This document shows, piece by piece, positions 1 to 8,482 of a DNA stretch of 34,692 nt (the first letter of the stretch is position 1; every line of letters begins with the position of its first letter). A program made the translations under genes and the position numbers. Source of the DNA: Parvularculaceae bacterium UBA4496 (lineage in GTDB: Bacteria > Pseudomonadota > Alphaproteobacteria > Caulobacterales > Parvularculaceae); assembly GCA_002388885.1 (NCBI GenBank), contig DGNI01000091.1, positions 432-35,123 on the forward strand, read 5' to 3'. The notes beneath the pieces are model-generated. The model was given only the letters and a program-made list of their open reading frames with translations. It did not search any database and was not told where the DNA came from.

Positions 1-480
1 CGCCACCTCAAGGCCGATATAGCCAGCGCCAACAATGACCACGCGGCCATCGCAGTTCAATATCGACCGCAGCGCATCGCTATCCGCCATGGTGCGAAGG
101 TAGAATATATTCTCAAGTTCAGCGCCCGGCGAATTCAGCCGCCGGGGCGGCGCGCCGGTCGCTATCAGCAATTTATCATAATGCGTTTCGACGTCGCGTT
201 CAGTTATTACTATTTGCGCGCCGCGATCGATAAGTCTGACTCTTTCACTAAGCCGAAGAGAAATCCGCTGCTGCTCGTAAAAGGCGCATGGACGCAGCAA
301 CAGCCGCACTTCTTCAAGCTCACCCTTAAGATACGCCTTTGAAAGCGGCGGGCGCTGATATGGCGCGGCAGGCTCATCACCGAACATCACAATCTCGCCA
401 GCGAATCCTGCTTGCCGTAATGAGACGGCTCCTTGCGCGCCCGCCTGCCCCGCGCCGATTATGATAATTCTAGTCGCCAA
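1..480 (-). CDS. FAD-dependent ferredoxin/rubredoxin reductase-like oxidoreductase, N-terminal part
   Basis: A 160-residue N-terminal piece of a pyridine-nucleotide-disulfide oxidoreductase runs off the left edge. Residues 9-14 read GAGQAG, the FAD-binding Rossmann glycine motif. PYQRPPLSKAYL follows at about residue 40, a signature of the BphA4/ThcD-type ferredoxin reductases. A second Rossmann motif (VVIVGAGYIG) for NAD(P)H begins just before the cut. Such enzymes pass electrons from NAD(P)H to a 2Fe-2S ferredoxin that feeds a P450 or Rieske oxygenase. The start is a TTG (complement of 478-480). No ATG or GTG lies between it and the upstream in-frame stop, and AGGGAA sits 5 nt ahead of it. 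No ferredoxin or oxygenase gene is visible, so the partner is unknown. The family call is firm; the substrate system is not. Confidence 0.85.
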   Translation of the reverse strand, partial: MATRIIIIGAGQAGAQGAVSLRQAGFAGEIVMFGDEPAAPYQRPPLSKAYLKGELEEVRLLLRPCAFYEQQRISLRLSERVRLIDRGAQIVITERDVETHYDKLLIATGAPPRRLNSPGAELENIFYLRTMADSDALRSILNCDGRVVIVGAGYIGLEVA

Positions 481-867
481 AACAGTTCCCTGGCTTGAAA
501 ATGGCGCGTTCTATTTCTTTCAAATCCATTTTCTCACCAATAGTTTGAAAACGAGGCAGCGCCAATCGGAAGCGTACAGTAACCACCTCTTTAGCTAGAA
601 ATGCGACGGAAGAAACCGCTCTGCAAATCTGATTGTGGTAGGGAGCAATATTGAGCCGACATTTCCTTTAACACTCAACTTTACTACCCGCAGGACAGAT
701 CAGCTCCAAGCATTGCAAAACATCAGCCTCGATTTCCAAAAATTTGCCGGAGTGATCCCCTGACCCGCGCAAATCACGTTTCCATCACAACCTTAGATCG
801 AGCTGGCCCGTTAGCACTACAAATGGTGGTGTGCGCAGTCTCGCTCGAACCCAGCTTTGCAGTCATT
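481..867. other. Gene-free stretch, nothing recognised
   Basis: This is the left half of a 780-bp gap between the flavoprotein and the ParB-methylase. It presumably holds the promoter of the leftward flavoprotein gene. I see no convincing ORF, RNA gene or strong repeat in it. Confidence 0.5.
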
Positions 868-1037
868 TTCCCTGTTTACAGGGAATTTACAGGGAATAAT
901 CGTGGTTTTCGAGGCAAAAAGCCGAATCTCCTCCTGAATTTCTTCTAAAAAACAGCATCTTATGGGCGAATTCCCTGCTCGAAATTAACAGGGAACCTAA
1001 TTCCAGCATCAGCGAAAAATATACGGGGATCAGGGAA
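868..1037. repeat. Cluster of six CAGGGAA / TTCCCTG words
   Basis: The word TTCCCTG lies at 868-874 and 971-977. Its reverse complement CAGGGAA lies at 879-885, 890-896, 989-995 and 1031-1037. The first three copies are separated by the identical spacer TTTA, so they repeat every 11 bp, about one helical turn. The copies at 971-977 and 989-995 form a second inverted pair. The arrangement suggests a protein-binding array or a recombination/replication site belonging to the methylase/DUF5681 module downstream. The function is inferred from layout only. Confidence 0.6.
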
Positions 1038-1216
1038 TGGAAATTCAACTGCAGCGTAAACGGCGACGTTGCCGGAGCCGAAGCCCGTCGGATCGGTCAG
1101 GGGCTTTTGTCTTGAGCAGGCAGTTGACAAAAACCGCGACTGAGAATCAAGATTCGAATCGGTGGGTAAACGTAAGTTTGTGATGGTTCAGTCAGCGGGC
1201 GTGCGGTGTGAGGCAC

Positions 1217-1242
1217 CAATGAATGTCCGCGAGTATTCATTG
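1217..1242. promoter_or_regulatory. Perfect 8-bp inverted repeat before the ParB-methylase ribosome binding site
   Basis: CAATGAAT (1217-1224) and ATTCATTG (1235-1242) are exact reverse complements separated by 10 bp. The ribosome binding site GTGGAG follows at 1245-1250, 8 nt before the ATG at 1259. The repeat could be an operator for autoregulation or an RNA hairpin affecting translation. Confidence 0.45.
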
Positions 1243-1258
1243 AAGTGGAGTACAGTAC

Positions 1259-2566
1259 ATGAGTTCCAGTGCACCCCCTGCCCCCCTGCTTAGCTTACCC
1301 ATCAACTCTCTCAAGAAGTTCCCGAAAAGGGCTCGAACCCATTCGAAAAAACAAATCCGCCAGATCGCGGAAAGCATCAAGGTTTTCGGTTTTACAAACC
1401 CGGTCCTGATCGACGAGGAAAATCAGATTCTCGCCGGCCATGGCCGCGTAGAAGCCGCCAAACTCTTGGGGTTCGAAACGGTTCCCTGCCGGCTGATCTC
1501 CGCAATGTCCGATGCGGAAAAGCGCGCCTATGTGCTGGCCGACAACAAGCTCGCGTTGAACGCCGGCTGGGACGAGGAATTGCTGGCTGCGGAACTCGGC
1601 GAGCTCCTCAATCTCGACCTTGATTTCGATGTCGGCGTTACCGGTTTTTCGATCCCGGAAATCGACGGGCTTATGGAAGGGCTGGCGCCGGAAGAACCGG
1701 GCGATCCGGCCGATGACTTGCCGGGGAAAGACGGCCCGTCGCTCTGCCGGCCTGGCGACCTCTGGCTGCTGGGCGAGCATCGCCTCGTCTGCGGCGATGC
1801 GCGCGATCCTGACGTCGTCTCGGGACTGATGAATGGCCAGAAGGCGCGCATGGTATTCACTGATCCGCCGTACAACGTGCCGATGGTCGGCCATGCCGGC
1901 GGCCTTGGAAAGATCAAACACCCTGATTTCCAGGCGGCGTCAGGCGAAATGAGCCAGTCCGAATTTACGGCTTTCCTTGAAGCTCCCATGCGCAATATGG
2001 CCGACCATAGCGTTGATGGCGCCATTCATTTCATTTGCATGGACTGGCGGCATATGGCCGAGATCATGGCCGCGGGCGGCAAGGTCTACGAGGAGCTTAA
2101 AAACCTCATCGTATGGGCCAAAGACAATGGCGGCACGGGGAGCTTCTACCGCTCGCGCCATGAACTGATTTTTGCGTTCAAGCACGGCAAGGCCCCTCAC
2201 CTCAATAATTTCGAACTCGGCCAGTATGGGCGTTATCGCACCAATGTCTGGAATTATCGGGGCGTTAATTCGGCGAGCGCAACGCGTATGGAAGAACTGG
2301 CGATGCATCCCACCGTCAAGCCAGTGCAGATGATCGCCGACGCCATCAAGGATGTCTCGGCGCGTGGAGATGTTGTCCTCGACCTTTTTGGCGGCTCGGG
2401 TTCAACGCTCATCGCCGCCGAGAAAACCAAACGGCGCGCCTTTCTTTGCGAAATCGATCCCGTCTATTGCGACCGTATCATCCGGCGCTGGGAGGCGTAC
2501 GCCAAAGATGAAGCTGAACAACTCGTCTGCGGCCTTGGCGCCATGATTGATGAGGAGGCGGCGTAA
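1259..2566 (+). CDS. ParB-like nuclease domain / site-specific DNA adenine methyltransferase
   Basis: 435 residues in two domains. Residues about 10-115 are a ParB/Sulfiredoxin-type domain with the box around IDEENQILAGHGRVEAAK (51-68). Residues about 160-425 are a beta-class amino-methyltransferase with catalytic DPPYN at 202-206, then the AdoMet-binding FGGSG at 377-381, the order typical of N6-adenine enzymes such as CcrM. The family methylates adenine (or N4-cytosine) in duplex DNA. The ParB-type domain is thought to bind DNA or a nucleotide. The ATG at 1259 has GTGGAG 8 nt upstream. The stop overlaps the start of the next gene (TAATG), so the two are translationally coupled. No restriction endonuclease is adjacent, so it looks like an orphan methylase of a prophage or mobile module. 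The target sequence is unknown. Confidence 0.88.
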   Translation: MSSSAPPAPLLSLPINSLKKFPKRARTHSKKQIRQIAESIKVFGFTNPVLIDEENQILAGHGRVEAAKLLGFETVPCRLISAMSDAEKRAYVLADNKLALNAGWDEELLAAELGELLNLDLDFDVGVTGFSIPEIDGLMEGLAPEEPGDPADDLPGKDGPSLCRPGDLWLLGEHRLVCGDARDPDVVSGLMNGQKARMVFTDPPYNVPMVGHAGGLGKIKHPDFQAASGEMSQSEFTAFLEAPMRNMADHSVDGAIHFICMDWRHMAEIMAAGGKVYEELKNLIVWAKDNGGTGSFYRSRHELIFAFKHGKAPHLNNFELGQYGRYRTNVWNYRGVNSASATRMEELAMHPTVKPVQMIADAIKDVSARGDVVLDLFGGSGSTLIAAEKTKRRAFLCEIDPVYCDRIIRRWEAYAKDEAEQLVCGLGAMIDEEAA

Positions 2567-3366
2567 TGCCTAAAAAAACGGTCGTCAAATCCATCAAAAT
2601 GCGCCCTCAGTCCGATGAAGGGTATAAAACGGGATATCGCAATCCTCCTAAGGAACATCAGTTCAAAAAGGGTCAATCGGGTAATCCCAGCGGCCGGCCG
2701 AAAGGATCCAAAAACAATCCGCGCCCACTTGGTACTGACGAGCTTACGGACCTAATTCTCCGCGAAGCAAATCGCAAGATCGACGTCCAGGAGCATGGCA
2801 AAACGGTTACGCTATCTATGGCCGAAACCGTTATGCGATCGCTTTCGGTGAAAGCCGCCAAGGGACACGACAGAGCGCAAAAAGTGTTCCTGGACACCGT
2901 CAGCAAGGCTCAGCAAATCCGGAAAAACGAAGAGCACGAATACATTGCCACGATGTGCGAATACAAACGCAAATTGACTGAGGAACTGATTGAGCGGAAA
3001 CGATCCGGAAAGACCGGACCAGAACCTGTTCCGCATCCAGACGATATCGTCATCGACCCGCGGAAAGGTACCGTCGAAATCAGAGGGCCAGTGACGCAAG
3101 AAGAAAAAGCGATTCTTGACTATCTGATTGATCGCGAACAAGCATCTAGAGAAGAGGTTGAAATTCTCAATCATCATTTAGATGATGAGTGGCGGTGTGA
3201 CGACCGGGAAATGTATGAGGCGGAACTTAGGGACGCTGAAGAGCAGGTTGAATACTTTCAGGATTGTATCAGAAAACTTCGCGGAGAGCGGAAAGACGAA
3301 TTCGACCTCGTACGAGCACACAAAGATTTCAAAGAAAAAGGAATATTGCCTATTCATCTGGAATAG
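2566..3366 (+). CDS. DUF5681 domain-containing protein
   Basis: 266 residues. Residues 23-50 hold the DUF5681 signature (GYRNPPKEHQF, then KKGQSGNPSGRPKGSKN), a basic, glycine-rich stretch seen in many alphaproteobacterial accessory proteins. The rest is strongly charged and probably helical, with Lys/Glu-rich segments around 120-160 and 195-250 that could form coiled coils. There is no signal peptide or membrane segment. The ATG overlaps the stop codon of the ParB-methylase by one base, so the two are one translational unit and probably act together. The biochemical role is unknown. A DNA-binding or small-terminase-like role is a guess from the basic N-terminus and the company it keeps. Confidence 0.75.
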   Translation: MPKKTVVKSIKMRPQSDEGYKTGYRNPPKEHQFKKGQSGNPSGRPKGSKNNPRPLGTDELTDLILREANRKIDVQEHGKTVTLSMAETVMRSLSVKAAKGHDRAQKVFLDTVSKAQQIRKNEEHEYIATMCEYKRKLTEELIERKRSGKTGPEPVPHPDDIVIDPRKGTVEIRGPVTQEEKAILDYLIDREQASREEVEILNHHLDDEWRCDDREMYEAELRDAEEQVEYFQDCIRKLRGERKDEFDLVRAHKDFKEKGILPIHLE

Positions 3367-3657
3367 GACCAATATAGAAAAAAAGGTCTTGTTCAAGGTT
3401 TTCCGTATCAAAAATTCCTTTTCCACGACCAATATTGCGTACTTAGTAAACGCCCACTTGCGATGACGGTGAAAGCGTACGGCAAATATTGCAACTCAGC
3501 CAAATACAAATCAGTTTAGGCATTACTCGCTTTTGCCTCGATTTCGCCAAGCTTAATGGCGCATCTTCACACCCCTCACTTCGGGAGATTGCAACATGAT
3601 ATTCTGAAATCTCGATTTCGGTAGAGACCGATAAGGTTACCAACGACAACCTTACTA
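3367..3657. other. AT-rich gap between convergent genes
   Basis: The gap lies between the DUF5681 gene and the convergent receptor gene. It is AT-rich, and GACCAATAT occurs twice (near 3367 and 3427). A 7-bp inverted repeat, TAAGGTT (3632-3638) and AACCTTA (3648-3654), lies just beyond the stop of the leftward gene. It lacks a U-run, so it is at best a weak terminator. No gene is recognised. Confidence 0.4.
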
Positions 3658-5718
3658 TCAAAAGGATCCGCTCAGCTGAATGGTCACTGTCCGAGCATAT
3701 CGCCTGTTCCGCAGCTCGATAAACTCTATCGGTGATAGCACACGATCGCCAAAAAACTTCTCACGACGCCTTTTTTCTCCCGCGCCCAATACATTCTGTA
3801 TTGAAACGGTGAGTTTCATATCTTTAAAGCGGTAAATCTCCACATAAGCATCAAGGTCCGGCTCTTCGCGCTGTCTCTCAAACTCGTCGAGGCCAAATTC
3901 ATCTTCAGGCGCTCCAATATCAAGATCCCATCCCCAAGCAAGCCCATGGGCGCGAAAGTCTTGACGATATTCAAGGCTTGCCAACCAATCCTGCTCATTC
4001 GAAAATGCCCTCAGGACCCCTGTGACCAAATCGGTGACGCGCGTCGTGCGCCACTCCCCTTCAAAGTCCAGGCGAGCGTTTTTCAGTCCGATACTATCGA
4101 GCGGAAGTGAGCCATTTGCGCGCGCGCCCCAGCGTACGCCATCGCCGATATTGCCGGGCGTTTCATCCCCATCTCCGATGGGCAGAAAATCCTGAACATC
4201 ATTCACCCAATGATGAAAACCTGTAATACGGAGCGCCGCGCCGCTGCTGAAACTTTTGTCAAATGTAGCCTCCGCAATCCACGCGGATTCCGGTCTCAAA
4301 TCCGGGTTTCCGAACGCGACATCCTGATCTTCAAAGTCAGCCGCGCTGACAAAATCGAAAAAATCCAATTGTGATACATCACGATAGGCGCGCAACCGAA
4401 GCTGCTGACGATCAGTGCTCAAATATGCGACGGATAACCAGGGTTTTATGTAGAAGAAATTCCGGCGCGTAGTTGTGTCGCCCGACTGCGAAATTTGCGA
4501 CGCTTCAAAACCAATATTGCTTTCAATTACGAATTTTCCGGGCGTCCATGCGTCTTGAACATCAAATTCGAACCGCCGTTCCATCACTTGTGTGTTTGCA
4601 TCCGGCACAATTTCCTCAACAGGTCCGCTACCATCGTCTACGAAAAGAGAAAATACATTTTGGAGTTTATTGACCGCGCCTTCGCCGGAAACAACAAAGA
4701 CATGATCCCTTACGCCTTCATGATTCAGAATCAACCGGCCTATCGTCTCGGTATTTCTTGCGCGTTCGGTGCTAATGCTAAGTTCCACGAAATCGGGGTC
4801 GTTTTCGTCCGGGTCTACCAATCTCTCTTTTTCCGGAAACAACTCACGGCGAAATAAGCCCACCACCTTGCCCGATAGCGCCGGGCCAAGTGGCGTTTCG
4901 TAGTCGGCGCCGAATTCAAAACTGCGAACTTTTTTATCGCTTTCCTGAAGCACTTCGAACGCCCTTACAGTGGCGAATAGAGGGCGCCGCAGCGAGTTTT
5001 CGAAGGTAATTTCACGTTCAAAGGACGTCTCGCTGTTGAATTGAAGGCGGCCCGGCCCGAGACTAGCGCCTGCATTCAAATTCAACGCAAATTCATACCC
5101 CTTTTCATTCTCGCTTTCGCTGCGCGTCTCAATCAGCATGGATGTCGCGTCGAATACGCGCTCATTCCCGAACTCGGCCCCTAGGCCGCGCTCGCCCGAG
5201 ACGCCCACATTGAATTCAATCCCATTCCATCTCCCTTCGTAGGACGCTGAACCGAACGGAGCAAATGCTCGACCGCTGAGGCCAAATTCAGCTCCAATTT
5301 TCCAGGCCGCTCTACCTTCGCTATCCTGTTTTGTAAGGACATTAATGATTTTCGTTTGTCCGCGAAGGTCGAACCCGGCAAGAGACCCGGTGATAACGTC
5401 GATTCGGACAACATTCTGTGCCGGGATGCGGTCGAGAATATCTGAGACTGTTTCAGATTTCGCACTCGGCCTTTCGCCATTGATCAGAACGTTACCAGCG
5501 ACGCCTCCGAAACCACGCCTCTCTTGCCCATCGTCAAGCTGAAATCCCGGTACCTGCCGAACAATGTCCAATGCGGTTACAGGCTGGTACTGGTCAAAAT
5601 AAGCCGCGGAATAGCTTTCAGAACAGTCGTCACAATCTGGCGCCGCAGATTCTGCTGCCCTGCAATCCGGCTCGATCCAGACGATCCAAATAAGAATCGC
5701 AACAAATAATGACCGCAT
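3658..5718 (-). CDS. TonB-dependent receptor-like outer membrane protein (short form)
   Basis: 686 residues. A signal peptide spans about 1-22, with likely cleavage after RAA. A plug domain follows at about 40-135 (VRQVPGFQLDD, VLINGERP, LDRIPAQNVVRIDVITG), then a beta-barrel ending in a terminal Phe (TIQLSGSF), the usual outer-membrane assembly signal. The family imports scarce ligands such as metal chelates, vitamins or glycans across the outer membrane using TonB energy. I see no clear TonB box between the signal peptide and the plug; instead there is a short Cys- and Asp-containing segment. It lies downstream of a second, longer receptor gene in the same direction, with a likely terminator between them. 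Its position beside phytase, phosphatase and porin genes suggests uptake of phytate, inositol phosphates or a metal complex of them, but the ligand is inferred. Confidence 0.8.
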   Translation of the reverse strand: MRSLFVAILIWIVWIEPDCRAAESAAPDCDDCSESYSAAYFDQYQPVTALDIVRQVPGFQLDDGQERRGFGGVAGNVLINGERPSAKSETVSDILDRIPAQNVVRIDVITGSLAGFDLRGQTKIINVLTKQDSEGRAAWKIGAEFGLSGRAFAPFGSASYEGRWNGIEFNVGVSGERGLGAEFGNERVFDATSMLIETRSESENEKGYEFALNLNAGASLGPGRLQFNSETSFEREITFENSLRRPLFATVRAFEVLQESDKKVRSFEFGADYETPLGPALSGKVVGLFRRELFPEKERLVDPDENDPDFVELSISTERARNTETIGRLILNHEGVRDHVFVVSGEGAVNKLQNVFSLFVDDGSGPVEEIVPDANTQVMERRFEFDVQDAWTPGKFVIESNIGFEASQISQSGDTTTRRNFFYIKPWLSVAYLSTDRQQLRLRAYRDVSQLDFFDFVSAADFEDQDVAFGNPDLRPESAWIAEATFDKSFSSGAALRITGFHHWVNDVQDFLPIGDGDETPGNIGDGVRWGARANGSLPLDSIGLKNARLDFEGEWRTTRVTDLVTGVLRAFSNEQDWLASLEYRQDFRAHGLAWGWDLDIGAPEDEFGLDEFERQREEPDLDAYVEIYRFKDMKLTVSIQNVLGAGEKRRREKFFGDRVLSPIEFIELRNRRYARTVTIQLSGSF

Positions 5719-5790
5719 GATTTACTCGCTGGTCCGCAACATATTTTTCGGCTTCCAGCTCCTAAAAAAACATACGTGCCAGCCCAAGGT

Positions 5791-5825
5791 GAAATTGAAA
5801 CAAGGGCCGCAAATGCAGCCCTTGT
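5791..5825 (-). terminator. Rho-independent terminator after the larger receptor gene
   Basis: On the minus strand an 11-bp stem (ACAAGGGC, one U-G pair, GC) closes on an AUUU loop and is followed by TTCAATTT. The arms are at 5815-5825 and 5800-5810. It lies about 75 nt past the stop at 5902 and about 70 nt before the next receptor ATG, so the two receptor genes are probably separate transcripts or coupled only by read-through. Confidence 0.65.
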
Positions 5826-5901
5826 CTCGGTGCGCTGACCGGGAGGAGATCAGCTTGGATTCGTAATGCCACAGATTAACATTAAACTATGAATGTTGTT
5901 A

Positions 5902-8295
5902 TCAAAGCGCAACACGAAGTGTCAGTTGAACTACAGGGGTCGATTGTTCGCGTTCAATTTCATAACCGTCAACATTTCCGGCAATCGCATTCGCGATAAT
6001 CTCATCGCCGGTGTCACCATCAAAGTTCTCCTCGGTCTGAAATGAACTTGCGTCCAGTACGTTGTTTCCACTTAAGCGCAAAACAACAGAATCCTGAAAG
6101 CGTTTCTCGACGAATAGCTCCAAATTGCCATCGACTGTACCTCGTTCAATTTCACCGAAGAAGTGAGATGTGTACATGCCTTGTTTTTGATAGCTGGCGC
6201 CGAAACTGACCCCCACATTTGGGATCGATTGAGTAACGCCGACGTTGTAAACATATGTCGGTTGCTGATTGATGCGCACATCCCGATCGAAATTGGGGTC
6301 GAATCGCTCCGAATAGAGCCGTGTGTAGTTTGCAAACAAACCAGTATCAGGCAGGCCGATCGCGGCCAACGAGGTACTCAAGTCAAACTCAAAGCCGTAG
6401 ACTTTTGCAGAACCAACATTCTCGAAGGAATACACTCCGCCAGGCGTCATCGGGTCATTGTCCGGATCCTGATCGATTTGCACGAGTAGAATCAGATCAT
6501 CGATATCTCGATAAAAGCCATTGATGCCCATGATCCCGCGGCCGGGGAGCTCAAACTCGAAACCAACATCAAAACCCTTGGCCGTTTCCGTCGTCAAAAA
6601 CGGATTGCCACGCGTGATGTCATCATCTTCCGGCTCATCGCTGTCTTCAAACGGAATTCGCTGTTCAAAGCTCGGACGCCGCACTGTCTTGGCGAAACTC
6701 GCCCGAAATGAAGCCCAGTCGTTAAGGTCATACTGCAAATGAACGGATGGGTTTAATTGCGTGTCCTCAAGCGTGATTGGCGCGAACAAATCGCCGCTTT
6801 CCTTGGTGATTGTATGTTCCAAACGAGCGCCTGTTTCGATCCGCGCCCGATCGCTAAGCTGCCATTCAACCGCTACAAAACCATCATACCGGCTTTCTTT
6901 AAGATTGAAGACACCGCCGCCCGCTGCCGGCTCAAGCGGTTCAAGCACGCCGTCATCATAATCCGCAACGAGAATGGATGAGTCGCGATCGCGGAATTTT
7001 CCCTGAAACCCGATTTTTGACTGTACGCCGTTAATTCCCAGTGATGAGGCGAGGCCCGGCATATCATGGGTCAGCTTAGTGTCAGCTTGAAACTCCTTGT
7101 CCAGCGATTCGATGATTTCGATTTCCTGCAGCTCAGGACCGAAGGCGTTAATGCTTAAATCACTTAGAAGGTCCGCTTCTGTAGGCAGCACCATCAAGTC
7201 GTCCGGGTCCGCCTCAAGCTCATCGGAGATTTCAGAATTGTCGAATTGCGAATACTGAACACCGATTTCGAGTTCTGTATTCTGGCCCAGTGGTGTTGTG
7301 TACACACCTTCTGCGCCAAAATTCAGCTGATCAAACTTGGTGTCCTGCGCCTCAATAGTATCAAGGTTTGTTGGACTATCCTCAAAGATTAGGCCATCTT
7401 CGCGTTCCTCGCGATCAGTTTTGATCAGGAAACCGCGAAAAGCTATCTGGCTGTCATTATCGAACCGATACGTCATGTCGGCGTTGAAGGAAATATCCAG
7501 ATTGTCACGTGTATCGAACTGAACGCCGCGCTCTTCCCCGTCTCCGACAACAGAGCCCGCAGAAGTATCAGAAAACGCGTCTGAAGCCGCTTGGAGCGAT
7601 GAATAGTTATCACCCGAGAATACTTCTTGGACCGTAAGCTTCGGGTTGTACCGCTGCTGTACGTTCGCCGTGAGCGCATAGGTAAGCTTCTCGTCTTCGC
7701 TTCTGCCGATATAGGCGAGCGCACCGGCGCCGCGAAACTTTTCGTCGAAATTGTAGTACAATGCTGACGCCCTCCCCAGCACGCCAGGCGGTAGCGAAGC
7801 GCCATCTTTCAGGATGATATTGATGGTGCCGCCTATGCCCTGGCTGTCGATCTCGGCGCTAGGGCTGCGGATGATTTCAATTCGCTCAACCAGCTCTGCC
7901 GGAATCCGGTCAACGAGAATACTGCGATCGTTACCCGCCCCTGGCACTGGGCGGCCGTTGATCAATATCTGTGTGAACCCGCTGCCAAGCCCGCGTAGCT
8001 GCGGCGCGTCATACTCGCCAATATCACTTGTGAATGCGACGCCGGGCGTACGTTTAAGCGCGTCGCCAACGGAAATGGGTTCATATTGCTCGAAGAATTC
8101 ACGATCATACGTTAACTCCGGATTGGCCGAAGTGGTGCGGTTTCGAGTGATGACCCGCCCTTCAACAATGATTTCATCACGAATTTGTTCGACGTCTTCA
8201 TCTTGCGCAATGGCGGACATTGGCACCGCCAACGGCGCAGCAAGGCAAGAGCTCAGGAGCCCCAGCTTCAATTCGCTTAAACTCAGTTTTCTCAT
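5902..8295 (-). CDS. TonB-dependent receptor
   Basis: 797 residues from the chosen start. A signal peptide (MRKLSLSELKLGLL to about AIAQ, residue 31) is followed by a TonB-box-like DEIIVEG. The plug domain follows, with ISVGDALKRTPGVAF, PQLRGLGSG, ILINGRPVPG and LVERIEIIRSPSAEIDSQGIGGTINI, and then a long beta-barrel ending VVQLTLRVAL. The reading frame is open 22 codons further up to 8361. The ATG at 8295 is preferred because GGGAGGG lies 8 nt upstream and because it gives a clean signal peptide. The gene diverges from the phytase gene across a 187-bp shared promoter region. Receptors next to beta-propeller phytases have been noted in other genomes. Uptake of phytate or Fe-phytate is the likely role, but the ligand is inferred. 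Confidence 0.9.
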   Translation of the reverse strand: MRKLSLSELKLGLLSSCLAAPLAVPMSAIAQDEDVEQIRDEIIVEGRVITRNRTTSANPELTYDREFFEQYEPISVGDALKRTPGVAFTSDIGEYDAPQLRGLGSGFTQILINGRPVPGAGNDRSILVDRIPAELVERIEIIRSPSAEIDSQGIGGTINIILKDGASLPPGVLGRASALYYNFDEKFRGAGALAYIGRSEDEKLTYALTANVQQRYNPKLTVQEVFSGDNYSSLQAASDAFSDTSAGSVVGDGEERGVQFDTRDNLDISFNADMTYRFDNDSQIAFRGFLIKTDREEREDGLIFEDSPTNLDTIEAQDTKFDQLNFGAEGVYTTPLGQNTELEIGVQYSQFDNSEISDELEADPDDLMVLPTEADLLSDLSINAFGPELQEIEIIESLDKEFQADTKLTHDMPGLASSLGINGVQSKIGFQGKFRDRDSSILVADYDDGVLEPLEPAAGGGVFNLKESRYDGFVAVEWQLSDRARIETGARLEHTITKESGDLFAPITLEDTQLNPSVHLQYDLNDWASFRASFAKTVRRPSFEQRIPFEDSDEPEDDDITRGNPFLTTETAKGFDVGFEFELPGRGIMGINGFYRDIDDLILLVQIDQDPDNDPMTPGGVYSFENVGSAKVYGFEFDLSTSLAAIGLPDTGLFANYTRLYSERFDPNFDRDVRINQQPTYVYNVGVTQSIPNVGVSFGASYQKQGMYTSHFFGEIERGTVDGNLELFVEKRFQDSVVLRLSGNNVLDASSFQTEENFDGDTGDEIIANAIAGNVDGYEIEREQSTPVVQLTLRVAL

Positions 8296-8303
8296 CGGTG
8301 TTA

Positions 8304-8310
8304 CCCTCCC
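8304..8310 (-). promoter_or_regulatory. Ribosome binding site fixing the receptor start
   Basis: GGGAGGG on the minus strand lies 8 nt before the ATG at 8295. The more upstream in-frame ATG at 8361 would give a 22-residue polar extension in front of the signal peptide. Confidence 0.75.
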
Positions 8311-8373
8311 GGTTTCGCTTGCCAAACTTTTGCATTGCCTCTGACCATTTTTTTGCGACATTTTTTGCGGTCA

Positions 8374-8389
8374 TAGCATTTCGATGCTA
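8374..8389. promoter_or_regulatory. Palindrome in the receptor/phytase divergent promoter
   Basis: TAGCAT (8374-8379), TTCG, ATGCTA (8384-8389): a perfect 6-bp inverted repeat near the middle of the 187-bp region that must hold promoters for both the leftward receptor and the rightward phytase. It is a candidate operator for joint control. The regulator is unknown. Confidence 0.4.
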
Positions 8390-8482
8390 AAAAATACGAA
8401 CAAATTTTCTATTTGTCAATTGATCTGGAATATTCTATCTATTTTGGGTCTGACGTAAGATAACTACAGGGAGTAAACGGCG

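Noticed and set aside
486..492. A seventh TTCCCTG copy
   Set aside because: It is 376 bp away from the cluster and coincides with the ribosome binding site of the leftward flavoprotein gene, so it is probably chance.
1140..1175. tRNA-like T-loop (GATTCGAATC at 1151-1160)
   Set aside because: The flanking bases do not form a T stem, and no acceptor or anticodon stem can be placed around it; the 10-mer is simply a palindrome.
3632..3654. Terminator for the small receptor gene
   Set aside because: There is a 7-bp AT-rich stem with a 9-nt loop and no U-run; too weak to call.
8296..8361. Longer receptor start at 8361
   Set aside because: It would place a polar 22-residue extension before the signal peptide, while a strong ribosome binding site points to the ATG at 8295.
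8341..8375. Possible Pho box from the two GCG(A/G) T-rich repeats
   Set aside because: The half-sites do not match CTGTCAT well and are spaced 12 bp rather than 11 bp.
8427..8435. GGAATATTC as an IolR site in the phytase promoter
   Set aside because: The half-sites are not separated by 6 bp, so it does not fit the GGAA-N6-TTCC pattern seen at the iol genes.
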